Shown here piece by piece: positions 9,508 through 17,513 of a stretch of DNA of 46,800 nt. The number at the start of each line of letters is the position of its first letter. Within the stretch, counting starts at the first letter, position 1. The DNA is from Eubacteriaceae bacterium (GTDB taxonomy: Bacteria; Bacillota; Clostridia; Eubacteriales; Eubacteriaceae): positions 1 through 46,800 of the forward strand of contig JASGLP010000022.1 of assembly GCA_030156895.1 (NCBI GenBank), read 5' to 3'. The notes beneath the pieces are model-generated. The model saw only the letters and a program-made list of their open reading frames with translations, ran no database searches and was not told where the DNA came from. A program made the position numbers and the translations under genes.

Positions 9508-10341
9508 AGATGCCTTTTTATGAATAATAGCTTTGTAAAGATTGAGTGAAGTTTGACGGCGATGATGAATCATAGCGGGGAATGCCTTGACTAAGCGCTT
9601 GTTAGCGTAACGATCAAGAAAATGTTTTTCTCTGATTTTTGAGATAAAGGAAGAAAAGGAGACTTGAGCCTGGTTTTTAACCTCCTCAAGCTGATCAGAA
9701 GCATCTTCCAGTTTACCATCGGCATAATCAATAAGTTGTTTGCTCATCTGGTTAGCTGTGGCAAGGCCTTTTTCTTTAAAATTCTCTGCAAATTCCCGTG
9801 TTGATTCATAGATTGCATCCAGTTTTTTGTTGAAGGCCAAAATCTCACGGACAGATTCAACAAGATCAATTAGAAAGAGAATAAAAATAATCAGTGCGAT
9901 AATCATCAGCTGGGACTTGTGAAAGAGGCCAAGTAAGTCCTTGACCAAGGGATGAACCAGATACATCAAAATCAGACAGAGACCCCCAAACATGGTTGAG
10001 TTTAAGAGGCAGACGCGGCCGTTAATATTGAAGCGATGGTCAGAATAGTCCCACCACTTGGCATGGAATAGTTTTTCCATCCCCCAGCTGGTAAGATACT
10101 CAAGCAGGCTGGTCAGAAAAACACCCATCACAAATACATTGAGAGGACTATTGGCATAAGGGGCCAGCACATAAATAATAATCAGAGCCCCTACCCCATA
10201 GATGGGGCAATATGGACCATTGAGAAAACCCCGGTTAACAAGATATCCTTCTAGAATTGAGCAATAGACTTCCTCGCAAAGCCAGCCGATCATGGCGTAA
10301 ATGATAAAAAAAAGAAAGATCAGTGTCAATGAGTAATACAT
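9484..10341 (-). CDS. CmpB-like putative ABC-transporter type IV membrane protein
   Basis: This 285-residue protein belongs to the putative ABC-transporter type IV family (PF06541, CmpB-like), common in Clostridia and of unproven function. The first 165 residues hold about five hydrophobic helices, with the family motifs IGWLCEEVYCSI, NRGFLNGPYCPIYGVGAL and WDYSDHRFNINGRVCL. The last 120 residues are charged and helical (NFKEKGLATANQMSKQLIDY) and probably cytosolic. A good AAAGGAG site lies five bases before the ATG. It has no ATPase gene beside it, so it is unlikely to be a complete transporter. Its 3' end is built into the shared terminator with the AI-2E family gene. Confidence 0.8.
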   Translation of the reverse strand: MYYSLTLIFLFFIIYAMIGWLCEEVYCSILEGYLVNRGFLNGPYCPIYGVGALIIIYVLAPYANSPLNVFVMGVFLTSLLEYLTSWGMEKLFHAKWWDYSDHRFNINGRVCLLNSTMFGGLCLILMYLVHPLVKDLLGLFHKSQLMIIALIIFILFLIDLVESVREILAFNKKLDAIYESTREFAENFKEKGLATANQMSKQLIDYADGKLEDASDQLEEVKNQAQVSFSSFISKIREKHFLDRYANKRLVKAFPAMIHHRRQTSLNLYKAIIHKKASKKNEAIK

Positions 10342-10391
10342 AAAGCTCCTTTCAAAATAATTTAAAATAGCAATTATATGTGTTCCTGACT

Positions 10392-10421
10392 ATTTTAGCA
10401 CGATTTAACTTATGGGAACAA
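10392..10421 (-). promoter_or_regulatory. Possible promoter for the CmpB-like gene
   Basis: On the minus strand TTGTTC (10421-10416) and TAAAAT (10397-10392) are separated by 18 bases, about 50 bases before the start codon. The match is only moderate, and a second TATAAT-like box lies closer to the gene. Confidence 0.4.
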
Positions 10422-10495
10422 ATGGTATTTTGAAAAGAAGTTTTGTTTTTTTAAAAAATCAGCTATAATAATTAAATAGCAAGCAGGAGGAATTG

Positions 10496-11038
10496 ATGAA
10501 AACATATGAAATAGAAATTACGGCCAGTGAACAGATGATTGATATTACACCGATGGTAAATCACTATATAGCTGAAAAAAGATTGAAAAAGGGATTGGTT
10601 CAAATTACTGTACCAGGAAAAACATCGGCAGTGATGATTTCTATAAATGATGATCGACGTATGGAGCGGGAGTTTTTTAATAAAGTCAATCATCTGATGC
10701 CAAAATATGATGGTATGATGTTTACGGGATGGACGACATCAAGTGTTAAAGCAGCCTTGTTTGGTGTTAATGAAAGCGTCATGGTTGAACAAGGCAGCCT
10801 GGTTCTGGATGCGGTACAGAGTGTCTATTTAGTCGAATTTCAGGGGCCGGGGAAACGATGCTTTTTTATAAGTGGTTTTGGATCGGAGTTAGATGTTGAT
10901 GAAAAGGCGGAAATACCAGATGCCCTTGCCCAACAGTTTAAAATTCATGAAAACCAGAAAGAAGAAGAGGCGAGAATGATTGAAGAGATGCGTAGGGAAT
11001 GGCGGGAAAACCATCCTGAGGCCGAGTCGGAAGAATAG
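10496..11038 (+). CDS. Divergent YjbQ/UPF0047-fold protein lacking the usual active-site histidines
   Basis: This is a 180-residue protein. Residues 1-135 follow the YjbQ (UPF0047) pattern: IDITPMVNHYIAEKR, KGLVQITVPGKTSAVMISIN, SSVKAALFG and VYLVEFQGPGKR. In YjbQ proteins the first block reads H-T-S/T and the third carries another histidine; here they are K-T-S (residues 42-44) and S-V-K. Some YjbQ proteins have weak thiamine-phosphate synthase activity, and this protein would not be expected to. A charged tail (EEEARMIEEMRREWREN) follows. ATG 10496 lies five bases after AGGAGG; a TTG one codon earlier is too close. It forms an operon with the AAA+ gene 21 bases downstream. The family call is by eye, and the function is unknown. 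Confidence 0.65.
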   Translation: MKTYEIEITASEQMIDITPMVNHYIAEKRLKKGLVQITVPGKTSAVMISINDDRRMEREFFNKVNHLMPKYDGMMFTGWTTSSVKAALFGVNESVMVEQGSLVLDAVQSVYLVEFQGPGKRCFFISGFGSELDVDEKAEIPDALAQQFKIHENQKEEEARMIEEMRREWRENHPEAESEE

Positions 11039-11059
11039 TAGTAAAAGAAAGGATTTGGA

Positions 11060-13555
11060 ATGAAGTGGGAATGGCTAGATGACAAGAGACTTTTAAAGAC
11101 GTGTGACTATTCAGATTTTACGAATTATGAAATGCGTGTACCTGAGGAGGTGGAAGCATTTTTTTCGGGGAATGGCGATCGATTGGAATTCAATTTCAAT
11201 GATAGGGCCTATCCGATTTACATCAAGAGAGAAGCTTCGGCTATGGAATTAATTTGGAGCAAGGTGCTGGTACGAAAACTAGCGGAAGCCTTGCCAGACT
11301 TTAAATCTAGATTTGAAGGCGATCAATCACAAATACCAGGCCTTTTGTTTGTAAAAAATGATGATCAAATTGATTTGTCACTGGTGGAGGAAGGTGATCA
11401 TGATCACCTTGAAATTGAAGGACAAAACAGTCTGGACAATAAAGTATCTGGACCGGCAGGTCAGGGTTTAAGCAGAAAACTCAAAGAATGGATTGATGAA
11501 TACCCTAATTATTATCCACGTGATTTTCGCTTTTCTTTTAAAGAGGTGATCCAGACCGAAATTCCGGAGATACTGGCAACAATTCCCCCTATTTCAGCAG
11601 GGGATTATACGATACAGGGATTTGCTGGTGATAGTGAATGGGCTGAAATTCCATGGGTTTCAGTAAGTAAAAAGGATACACAAGAAAGTGGCTTAAGTCT
11701 CGTTTACTGCCTTGCAAAGGATAGCCAAATACTGTATTTAGCGATTTTGTATCAAGAAGAGGGGGCCGGCGTGGGGAGCCTGGCCGAGCGAGTAAATGCA
11801 TTTCGTCAGGCTGTTGCGAATCAGACTTTTAAGACGCGTAAAAACGAAATTTACCTGGCTGATCCTTTGCTGGTCTCAGGCTTTGTTTACTATCAGGCCT
11901 ATGAAGAAGGTTTGCCGGGAGATGCCCAACTTGTTTCTGATTACACCCAAATGATCAAACTCTATGAAGCCTTGATTAATCACAAAAATAAACCCATTGA
12001 AGCGATTGAGATTGATCAAAAGACTGATCTGTCAAGTCCTGAGGATGATGTGTTGGACGAGTTGAATGATGATGGTCAATCAGACCAAGGTTTGACAGAC
12101 CAAGCTTTGTCAGACGCTGGTCTGTCAATTGAGATGGAAGAAGTGGCTGAACAGCAAGAGCCTGAGATAGATACTAGCTCAGAAACAGAAAGTCCCCAAA
12201 TCCCCGAGTTCCAGGCAGAGCCGTACAATGAGCAGGCGAAATTGCTTGACCTCAATGATGACGCGCATCAAAATGGTGTAGGTAACGAGGCGCCAATCGA
12301 GAAAGGCGATCAAGAGCCTGAATTAAAGGCTTTTGCGGAAGAAGTCGAATCGACACTAAATTTTCTAGAAGAAAAGCAAAAAGGAATAGCTGATAATATT
12401 CAAAAAAGTCAGGCTGATCAACTGGAGCATTTTGTCAATCTGCCGCTTCAAGAAAAAGCCATTAAAACGCTTAGTATGCCAAACGAACTAAAACTACTGA
12501 TGGACAAAATGGGGAGTCGCGGTTTTTACTTTCCGGAAAGTTTTATTGTTAATTACTATTTGTCTTTGAAAGCTAAACCATTTTTGATCCTGCAAGGAAG
12601 AGCGGGAACCGGGAAAACAAGTTTTCCTCGTTTGTTTGCCGAGGCGCTTGGTGCCAGCTATGAAAATGGCCGTTTTGAACGGATTTTAGTTGCCAAGTCA
12701 TGGGAAGACGAGAAAATGTTATTTGGAAGTTTTGATAGTCGTGGCAGCTTTGTCGCCTCGCCGATTGTAAAAATTATCAGAAAAGCCATGGACGATCCTG
12801 AAATGCCTCATTTTTTATTACTTGACGAAATGGATCAGGCAAAAGATATGGATTGTTATCGCCTGCTTCTGGAAGGTGTAAACGGGCGGGATGAACCGCT
12901 TTTGGAACGGGAGGATTTTGCCTCGGATAACGGCGCTTTTCGGGAATACGGCAGCCTGGTTTTTCCCGAAAATCTTTATATTATCGGCACGCTGAAAAAG
13001 CAGAATAAAAATATTTCAGCACTGTTGGATAGTGGAAATCTGATAGAGATGCCGGAGGTGGCAATTAATGCTTTCCCGGCATCTGGAGATGTGAGCCGTG
13101 ATAGCATTTGGAATAATCAGCATTTTAAAATGAATAGTCCAATTGCGACTTTACCGGAGATTATCGAAAATCTCATGCGATATCTGACAATGGTTCAGAG
13201 CTTTTTATTGGCGCATCAAGCAGGAATGGGCTATCGTCAAAAAAATGAAATTCTGGCCTATGGTATCAATAGTGGAATCGAAGGATTGTTTTCGGAAGCC
13301 GAATGTATTGATCGGGCACTGGTTCAGCGCTTGTTGCCATGGATTATCTTGCAGGGGCTGGGCAGTAAAAGATTTTATCGGGAATTGTTGCTTTTAAGCC
13401 TGGAAGGCGATAGCTTTAAAGACCAGATGATCAAGGAGGAGCTGCTTTCATTGTCAGTGAATGACTTTGCTTATCTTATCAGACAGTGGGAATCAAAGAA
13501 TTATTTTATCTGGCCGGAAACAGCTCATTTTCTAATCAAAGAGATCGGAAACTAA
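11060..13555 (+). CDS. MrcB/McrB-type AAA+ ATPase with acidic linker, no McrC partner
   Basis: This 831-residue protein has several parts. Residues 1-130 are not recognised. Residues 138-310 resemble the MrcB N-terminal domain (DUF3578), with EWAEIPWVSVSKKDTQESG followed by LSLVYCLAKDSQILYLAILY. Residues 315-465 are an acidic linker. Residues 474-831 form an AAA+ domain of the McrB/AAA_5 type, with Walker A GRAGTGKTS (513-521), SWEDEKMLFGSFD in place of the usual DWTDxxxLLGYFD, and Walker B FLLLDEMD. Homologues recognise modified DNA and move along it to activate the McrC nuclease. Here the sensor segment reads IIGTLKKQNKNISALLDSGN instead of GTVNxDETT..VLDRA, so the sensor asparagine and the arginine-finger region look degraded. 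No nuclease gene is adjacent. It has a GAAAGGA ribosome binding site six bases before the ATG. Confidence 0.7.
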   Translation: MKWEWLDDKRLLKTCDYSDFTNYEMRVPEEVEAFFSGNGDRLEFNFNDRAYPIYIKREASAMELIWSKVLVRKLAEALPDFKSRFEGDQSQIPGLLFVKNDDQIDLSLVEEGDHDHLEIEGQNSLDNKVSGPAGQGLSRKLKEWIDEYPNYYPRDFRFSFKEVIQTEIPEILATIPPISAGDYTIQGFAGDSEWAEIPWVSVSKKDTQESGLSLVYCLAKDSQILYLAILYQEEGAGVGSLAERVNAFRQAVANQTFKTRKNEIYLADPLLVSGFVYYQAYEEGLPGDAQLVSDYTQMIKLYEALINHKNKPIEAIEIDQKTDLSSPEDDVLDELNDDGQSDQGLTDQALSDAGLSIEMEEVAEQQEPEIDTSSETESPQIPEFQAEPYNEQAKLLDLNDDAHQNGVGNEAPIEKGDQEPELKAFAEEVESTLNFLEEKQKGIADNIQKSQADQLEHFVNLPLQEKAIKTLSMPNELKLLMDKMGSRGFYFPESFIVNYYLSLKAKPFLILQGRAGTGKTSFPRLFAEALGASYENGRFERILVAKSWEDEKMLFGSFDSRGSFVASPIVKIIRKAMDDPEMPHFLLLDEMDQAKDMDCYRLLLEGVNGRDEPLLEREDFASDNGAFREYGSLVFPENLYIIGTLKKQNKNISALLDSGNLIEMPEVAINAFPASGDVSRDSIWNNQHFKMNSPIATLPEIIENLMRYLTMVQSFLLAHQAGMGYRQKNEILAYGINSGIEGLFSEAECIDRALVQRLLPWIILQGLGSKRFYRELLLLSLEGDSFKDQMIKEELLSLSVNDFAYLIRQWESKNYFIWPETAHFLIKEIGN
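12080..12124 (+). repeat. Three 15-base tandem repeats inside the acidic linker
   Basis: Three imperfect copies start at 12080, 12095 and 12110 and encode SDQGL, TDQAL and SDAGL. The unit keeps frame, so copy-number change would lengthen or shorten the linker without breaking the protein. Confidence 0.8.
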
Positions 13556-13582
13556 AAAAACGCTCATTACGAGCGTTTTTTT
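13555..13582. terminator. Bidirectional terminator after the AAA+ gene
   Basis: AAAAAACGCTC pairs with GAGCGTTTTTT around ATTAC. The symmetric A- and T-runs make it usable by the convergent CBS-domain gene as well. Confidence 0.9.
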
Positions 13583-13611
13583 GACAATGGCATTAGTTGA
13601 GCTGATATAGT

Positions 13612-14055
13612 TTAGGACTCGCCTTCCTCATTGAGTGCACCGGGAATTTGATCAGTGACAACATTGATCAGTTCGCGAATCAGTTCCTGGCGGCGTAAGA
13701 TGCCAATAAAAACCCCCTGGTCGTCGACAACGGGAATGAAGTTCTGGCTGACAGCCAGGCTCACCAAACGATCAAAGCTTTCATTTATACGAGCCACTTC
13801 AGTTTTTGTTTTAAACTCGATGTCTTTAATCTCAAAGGTATCAAGAATAATTTCGGGGTGTGTCATACTTAATGAAAGAACCCGTAGAAGATCGCCTTCA
13901 CAAATCGTTCCCACATACTGTCCCTTTTTATTGATAACAGGCAGGGCTGTATAGTTTGTTAAAATAAACATATTGTAAGCCTGCTGGTAGGAATCTGTAC
14001 TGTTTAAAAAAACAGTATTACTTTTAGGCAGCAGGTGAAACAGATGATTTTTCAT
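13612..14055 (-). CDS. CBS-domain pair protein
   Basis: This small cytosolic protein of 147 residues is made of two CBS motifs. The first contains YNMFILTNYTALPVINKKGQ followed by YVGTICEGDLLRVL. The second contains LVSLAVSQNFIPVVDDQGVF followed by IGILRRQELIRELI. CBS pairs bind adenine nucleotides (AMP, ATP, SAM, and in some cases c-di-AMP) and act as sensors. The ligand cannot be read from the sequence. ATG 14055 is chosen with AAGGAG five bases upstream; a GTG two codons earlier overlaps that site. It is divergent from the c-di-AMP synthase gene cdaA, a suggestive neighbour, but the link is only positional. Confidence 0.85.
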   Translation of the reverse strand: MKNHLFHLLPKSNTVFLNSTDSYQQAYNMFILTNYTALPVINKKGQYVGTICEGDLLRVLSLSMTHPEIILDTFEIKDIEFKTKTEVARINESFDRLVSLAVSQNFIPVVDDQGVFIGILRRQELIRELINVVTDQIPGALNEEGES

Positions 14056-14233
14056 AAACACTCCTTGTCATTTGGGAATTAACTGAATTTTAACATGAAT
14101 GTAAACGAAAAACCTTAATGGAAAATTAATCACTATCATAACTTTGTTAATCTTTGAAAAAAAATGCCATTTCTATTTCATCAACCAAGATGCTTGGTGT
14201 ATAATTAAATTATCATAAATCGGAGAGATGGGT

Positions 14234-15094
14234 ATGGAAGCATTTTTAATTTATTTACAATCACGAATCACCGTTTCAAGTATTATTGAAGTTATTATTA
14301 TTTCTTTTTTTATTTACCAGTTATTACTCTATATTAGAGGAACTCAGGCGGAGCAGATATTTAAGGGTCTGGCAATACTGCTTGTATTAGCACCAATCAG
14401 TTCATGGTTGGGATTTACAACTTTGAATGTTATCTTGACAAGTGCCTTTACTTGGGCTTTTATTTTTGTGGTTGTTGTATTCCAGTCAGAATTTCGATCG
14501 GCATTGGAACATCTTGGAAATAATCGTTTTTTTAAGAATGTTCTAAAAAAACCAACAGAAGACTACTTGGAAAAAGACGTGGCTAAAATCATGAAAGCGG
14601 TTGAAAACTTGTCCCAGGAACAAGTGGGGGCTTTAATCGTATTGGAAAAAAATACGGGGCTCAAGAATATAATCAATACGGGAATTGAACTGGATGCTTA
14701 TATCAGTGATCAGTTACTGGAAAATATTTTCACGCCTAATCGTCCACTTCACGATGGCGCGGTAATAATAAATTTACCGGCCAGGCGTATTCGCGCGGCT
14801 GGGTGCCTACTGCCTTTGTCCGAGAATCGAAATCTTGGCAGTGAATTAGGTACCAGGCATCGAGCTGGTTTGGGTATTACCGAAAAATCGGATGCGATCG
14901 TTATAATTGTATCAGAAGAAACCGGTAAGATATCTTATACATCTAGAGGAACGCTGTTTCATGATGTGATTCTGGAAGTAATGGAACAGATTATTTTAGA
15001 AAACTTCACAATCAGTGAGGAAGAGACAACAAGTGGGCGAATCAGTAAAATCTGGGGGAAATTCGATGGAAAAGAAAAAGATTCCAATTCATGA
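14234..15094 (+). CDS. cdaA: Diadenylate cyclase CdaA
   Basis: CdaA condenses two ATP into cyclic di-AMP, the messenger that controls potassium uptake and osmotic balance. The protein has 286 residues. Three hydrophobic helices (about 15-85) anchor it in the membrane, a short coiled segment follows, and the DisA_N cyclase domain (about 105-260) carries the catalytic LHDGAVII (DGA) and GTRHRAGLGITE (RHR) motifs. ATG 14234 is preferred over ATG 14228 because GGAGAG at 14222-14227 touches the latter but lies six bases from the former. A TATAAT at 14200-14205 could be its -10 box, but no clear -35 is seen. It overlaps cdaR by 29 bases. Confidence 0.95.
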   Translation: MEAFLIYLQSRITVSSIIEVIIISFFIYQLLLYIRGTQAEQIFKGLAILLVLAPISSWLGFTTLNVILTSAFTWAFIFVVVVFQSEFRSALEHLGNNRFFKNVLKKPTEDYLEKDVAKIMKAVENLSQEQVGALIVLEKNTGLKNIINTGIELDAYISDQLLENIFTPNRPLHDGAVIINLPARRIRAAGCLLPLSENRNLGSELGTRHRAGLGITEKSDAIVIIVSEETGKISYTSRGTLFHDVILEVMEQIILENFTISEEETTSGRISKIWGKFDGKEKDSNS

Positions 15095-16274
15095 TCGTAT
15101 CGTAAGACTAATCCTATCAATTGCAATGGCACTCACTTTATGGTTTACGGTGAATGGGGACTCGGACATGCTGATTACTCAGGATTACAATAGTATTCCG
15201 ATTACGCTATCCAACCAGGAAAGCCTGGCCGATAAAAATCTGGTATTGGCAGATGACAAAAGTTATTATTTGAATCTAAAAATCAGAGGAACGGACCGCA
15301 ATTTAAGAAACATCGACATTGCTGAAGTTCGGGCTGAAGTGGATCTGAGTGATATTTCGGAAAAAGGTAGTTATGAACTGGAGGTGGCAGTTAAAGGACT
15401 GCCCAACACAGTCATTATCAGCAGTATGAATCCGACGACCCTTTTAATTGAGGTCGATAGTATCATCAAAGAAAGTCATGAAGTGGTCATTAAAACCGAA
15501 GGAAAACCGGCAAATGACCGATCTGTTATTGCCACTCCGGTTGAGGAAACAGTAGAGGTTGAGGGGCCGGAAGAAGAACTGGCCAAAATTGATAAAATTC
15601 AGGGAACGGTTAATGTCAATGGTTTAGAGGAAGATGCTGTGCGTTATGTCCAGGTTTCGGCATATGATGCTGATGGGAATGTGATTGAGGATGTCGAAGT
15701 GGTGCCTGATGTCGTGACAGCCGATATTGTTTTAGGTCAAACCAAGACGGTAAGTGTCACACCGATAACAAGTGGCAGTCCGGCAGATGGCTATATTGCA
15801 ACCGATATTACCGTTGAGCCTTCAAAACTATCGATCGGTGCGAAACAGGCGGTGATAGACAGTATCAACAACATCTCTACTGCAGCTATTGATTTAAGCG
15901 GCCAAAGCCAGACCTTTACCAAAGAAGTGGATCTTGTTTTACCGGAGGGCGCTTATTATCTGGATGGTAACGGGAAAGTCAAAGTGACGGTAAATATCGA
16001 GACGCCCGTTGAAAAATCACTGACCATTGAAAACATCGAGACGCGAAACGTTGGGGCTGATCTCTCTGTTTCCAAGGTAAAAGATACCAATGCGGTGGTT
16101 AAGCTGGAAGGGGATGACAATGTCATTAACAGTATTCTGGCTTCGCAGGTTCAGGTCTATGTGGATTGCAGCAACTTGTCAGCAGGTACTTATGAGTTGC
16201 CGCTACAGACTAATTTATCTTCGGCGATTGTCAAATCCATCACCCCAACAACTACGAGTGTGACGATTGAATAA
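15066..16274 (+). CDS. cdaR: YbbR-domain regulator of CdaA
   Basis: CdaR modulates CdaA activity from the outer face of the membrane. The protein has 402 residues: one N-terminal membrane anchor (IVRLILSIAMALTLWFTVNG) followed by about four YbbR repeats, recognisable by recurring V.G....I..I..I.........DLS patterns such as RAEVDLSDISEKGSYELEV and TAAIDLSGQSQTFTKEVDL. ATG 15066 follows GGGGGA by seven bases and lies inside the 3' end of cdaA, so translation is likely coupled. An in-frame ATG at 15015 lies deeper in cdaA without a ribosome binding site. glmM, the common third member of this operon, is absent here. Confidence 0.92.
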   Translation: MEKKKIPIHDRIVRLILSIAMALTLWFTVNGDSDMLITQDYNSIPITLSNQESLADKNLVLADDKSYYLNLKIRGTDRNLRNIDIAEVRAEVDLSDISEKGSYELEVAVKGLPNTVIISSMNPTTLLIEVDSIIKESHEVVIKTEGKPANDRSVIATPVEETVEVEGPEEELAKIDKIQGTVNVNGLEEDAVRYVQVSAYDADGNVIEDVEVVPDVVTADIVLGQTKTVSVTPITSGSPADGYIATDITVEPSKLSIGAKQAVIDSINNISTAAIDLSGQSQTFTKEVDLVLPEGAYYLDGNGKVKVTVNIETPVEKSLTIENIETRNVGADLSVSKVKDTNAVVKLEGDDNVINSILASQVQVYVDCSNLSAGTYELPLQTNLSSAIVKSITPTTTSVTIE

Positions 16275-16325
16275 GAGGATTTTTCCTGGTAATAAAAATT
16301 TCTTGGAAAAAATTTATTCTATTTC

Positions 16326-16354
16326 TTGATTTTGATAATAATTTAACATATAAT
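16326..16354 (+). promoter_or_regulatory. Sigma-A promoter for serC
   Basis: TTGATT (16326-16331) and TATAAT (16349-16354) have a 17-base spacer. The start of transcription would fall near 16361, about 43 bases before the GTG start. Confidence 0.75.
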
Positions 16355-16403
16355 AGCAGGAAGTAATTTTACACACACCAAAATGTTTAAGGAGGAAATT
16401 TAC

Positions 16404-17492
16404 GTGAAAAGAGTTTTTAATTTTTCTGCCGGGCCATCTGCCTTGCCAATCGAGGTTTTACAAAAAGCTTCGGAAGAAATGGTATCCTATGGAGATTCGG
16501 GAATGTCCGTTATGGAGATGAGCCATCGATCATCCTTCTTCACAGACATTTTAGAGGAAGCCAAATCACTTTTTAAAGAATTGATGAATATCCCTGATAA
16601 TTATGAGATTCTCTTTCTGCAGGGAGGGGCTTCAACACAGTTTTCAATGATTCCTTTGAATCTTTTGAACAATAGCAATAAAGCAGATTTTATGCTGACC
16701 GGAAGCTGGGCTAAAAAAGCTTATTCCGAAGCAAAACGTTACGGTGAGGCAAAAGTGATTGCTTCATCAGAAGACAAAACATTTTCTTATATCCCTAAGG
16801 TTGATAAAAAAGATTTTACGGCTGATGCCGATTATTTCCATATTTGCGTCAACAATACCATCTATGGAACCCGTTTTAAACCGGATACTTTACCAGAAAC
16901 AGGCAATGTGCCACTGGTTGGTGACATGTCCTCAAATATTCTTTCTGAGGTATATGATATCAGTAAATTTGGGATTATCTATGCCGGCGCTCAGAAAAAC
17001 ATGGGTCCATCTGGCGTGACCGTGGTTGTGGTTAGAAAAGATCTGATCGGCAAAGAAAAAGACTTCACACCGACCATGCTTAAGTATTCTATCCACGCTG
17101 AAAATAATTCCTGCTATAATACACCACCTTGCTATAGTATTTATATCTGTAAACTAGTTTATGAATGGGTTAAAAACCTGGGTGGCGTTGCAGCAATGGA
17201 AGCAATCAATAAAGAAAAAGCCCAAAAATTATATGATTATATCGACAACAGTAAGCTTTTTAAAGGAACGGTTGTTCCTGAAGACCGTTCACTGATGAAC
17301 GTGCCATTTATCACTGGTTCTGACGAATTGGATGCGCTTTTTGTGAAGGAAAGCAAGAAAGCCGGAATGGAAAACCTTAAAGGACACCGTAGTGTTGGTG
17401 GTATGCGAGCAAGTATCTATAATGCTATGCCAATGGCCGGGATTGATACATTAATAGAATTTATGAAAAAATTCGAACAGGAAAATGCCTAG
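16404..17492 (+). CDS. serC: Phosphoserine aminotransferase
   Basis: SerC converts 3-phosphohydroxypyruvate and glutamate to phosphoserine and 2-oxoglutarate, the second step of serine synthesis. The protein has 362 residues, the normal length. The start is GTG 16404, nine bases after AAGGAGG (16388-16394), which gives the family N-terminus MKRVFNFSAGPSALP. ATG 16383 would place the ribosome binding site inside the gene. Substrate and cofactor landmarks are FLQGGASTQF and YAGAQKNMGPSG, the latter holding the PLP lysine (K198). HRSVGGMRASIYNA near the end carries the conserved arginine. It is the first gene of the serC-serA operon, with serA 21 bases downstream. Confidence 0.95.
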   Translation: MKRVFNFSAGPSALPIEVLQKASEEMVSYGDSGMSVMEMSHRSSFFTDILEEAKSLFKELMNIPDNYEILFLQGGASTQFSMIPLNLLNNSNKADFMLTGSWAKKAYSEAKRYGEAKVIASSEDKTFSYIPKVDKKDFTADADYFHICVNNTIYGTRFKPDTLPETGNVPLVGDMSSNILSEVYDISKFGIIYAGAQKNMGPSGVTVVVVRKDLIGKEKDFTPTMLKYSIHAENNSCYNTPPCYSIYICKLVYEWVKNLGGVAAMEAINKEKAQKLYDYIDNSKLFKGTVVPEDRSLMNVPFITGSDELDALFVKESKKAGMENLKGHRSVGGMRASIYNAMPMAGIDTLIEFMKKFEQENA

Positions 17493-17513
17493 CATTTAAG
17501 AAAGGAAATCATT

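Noticed and set aside
16275-16403. Serine or T-box leader ahead of serC
   Set aside because: The promoter lies about 50 bases before the start codon, leaving too short a leader for a T-box or riboswitch.
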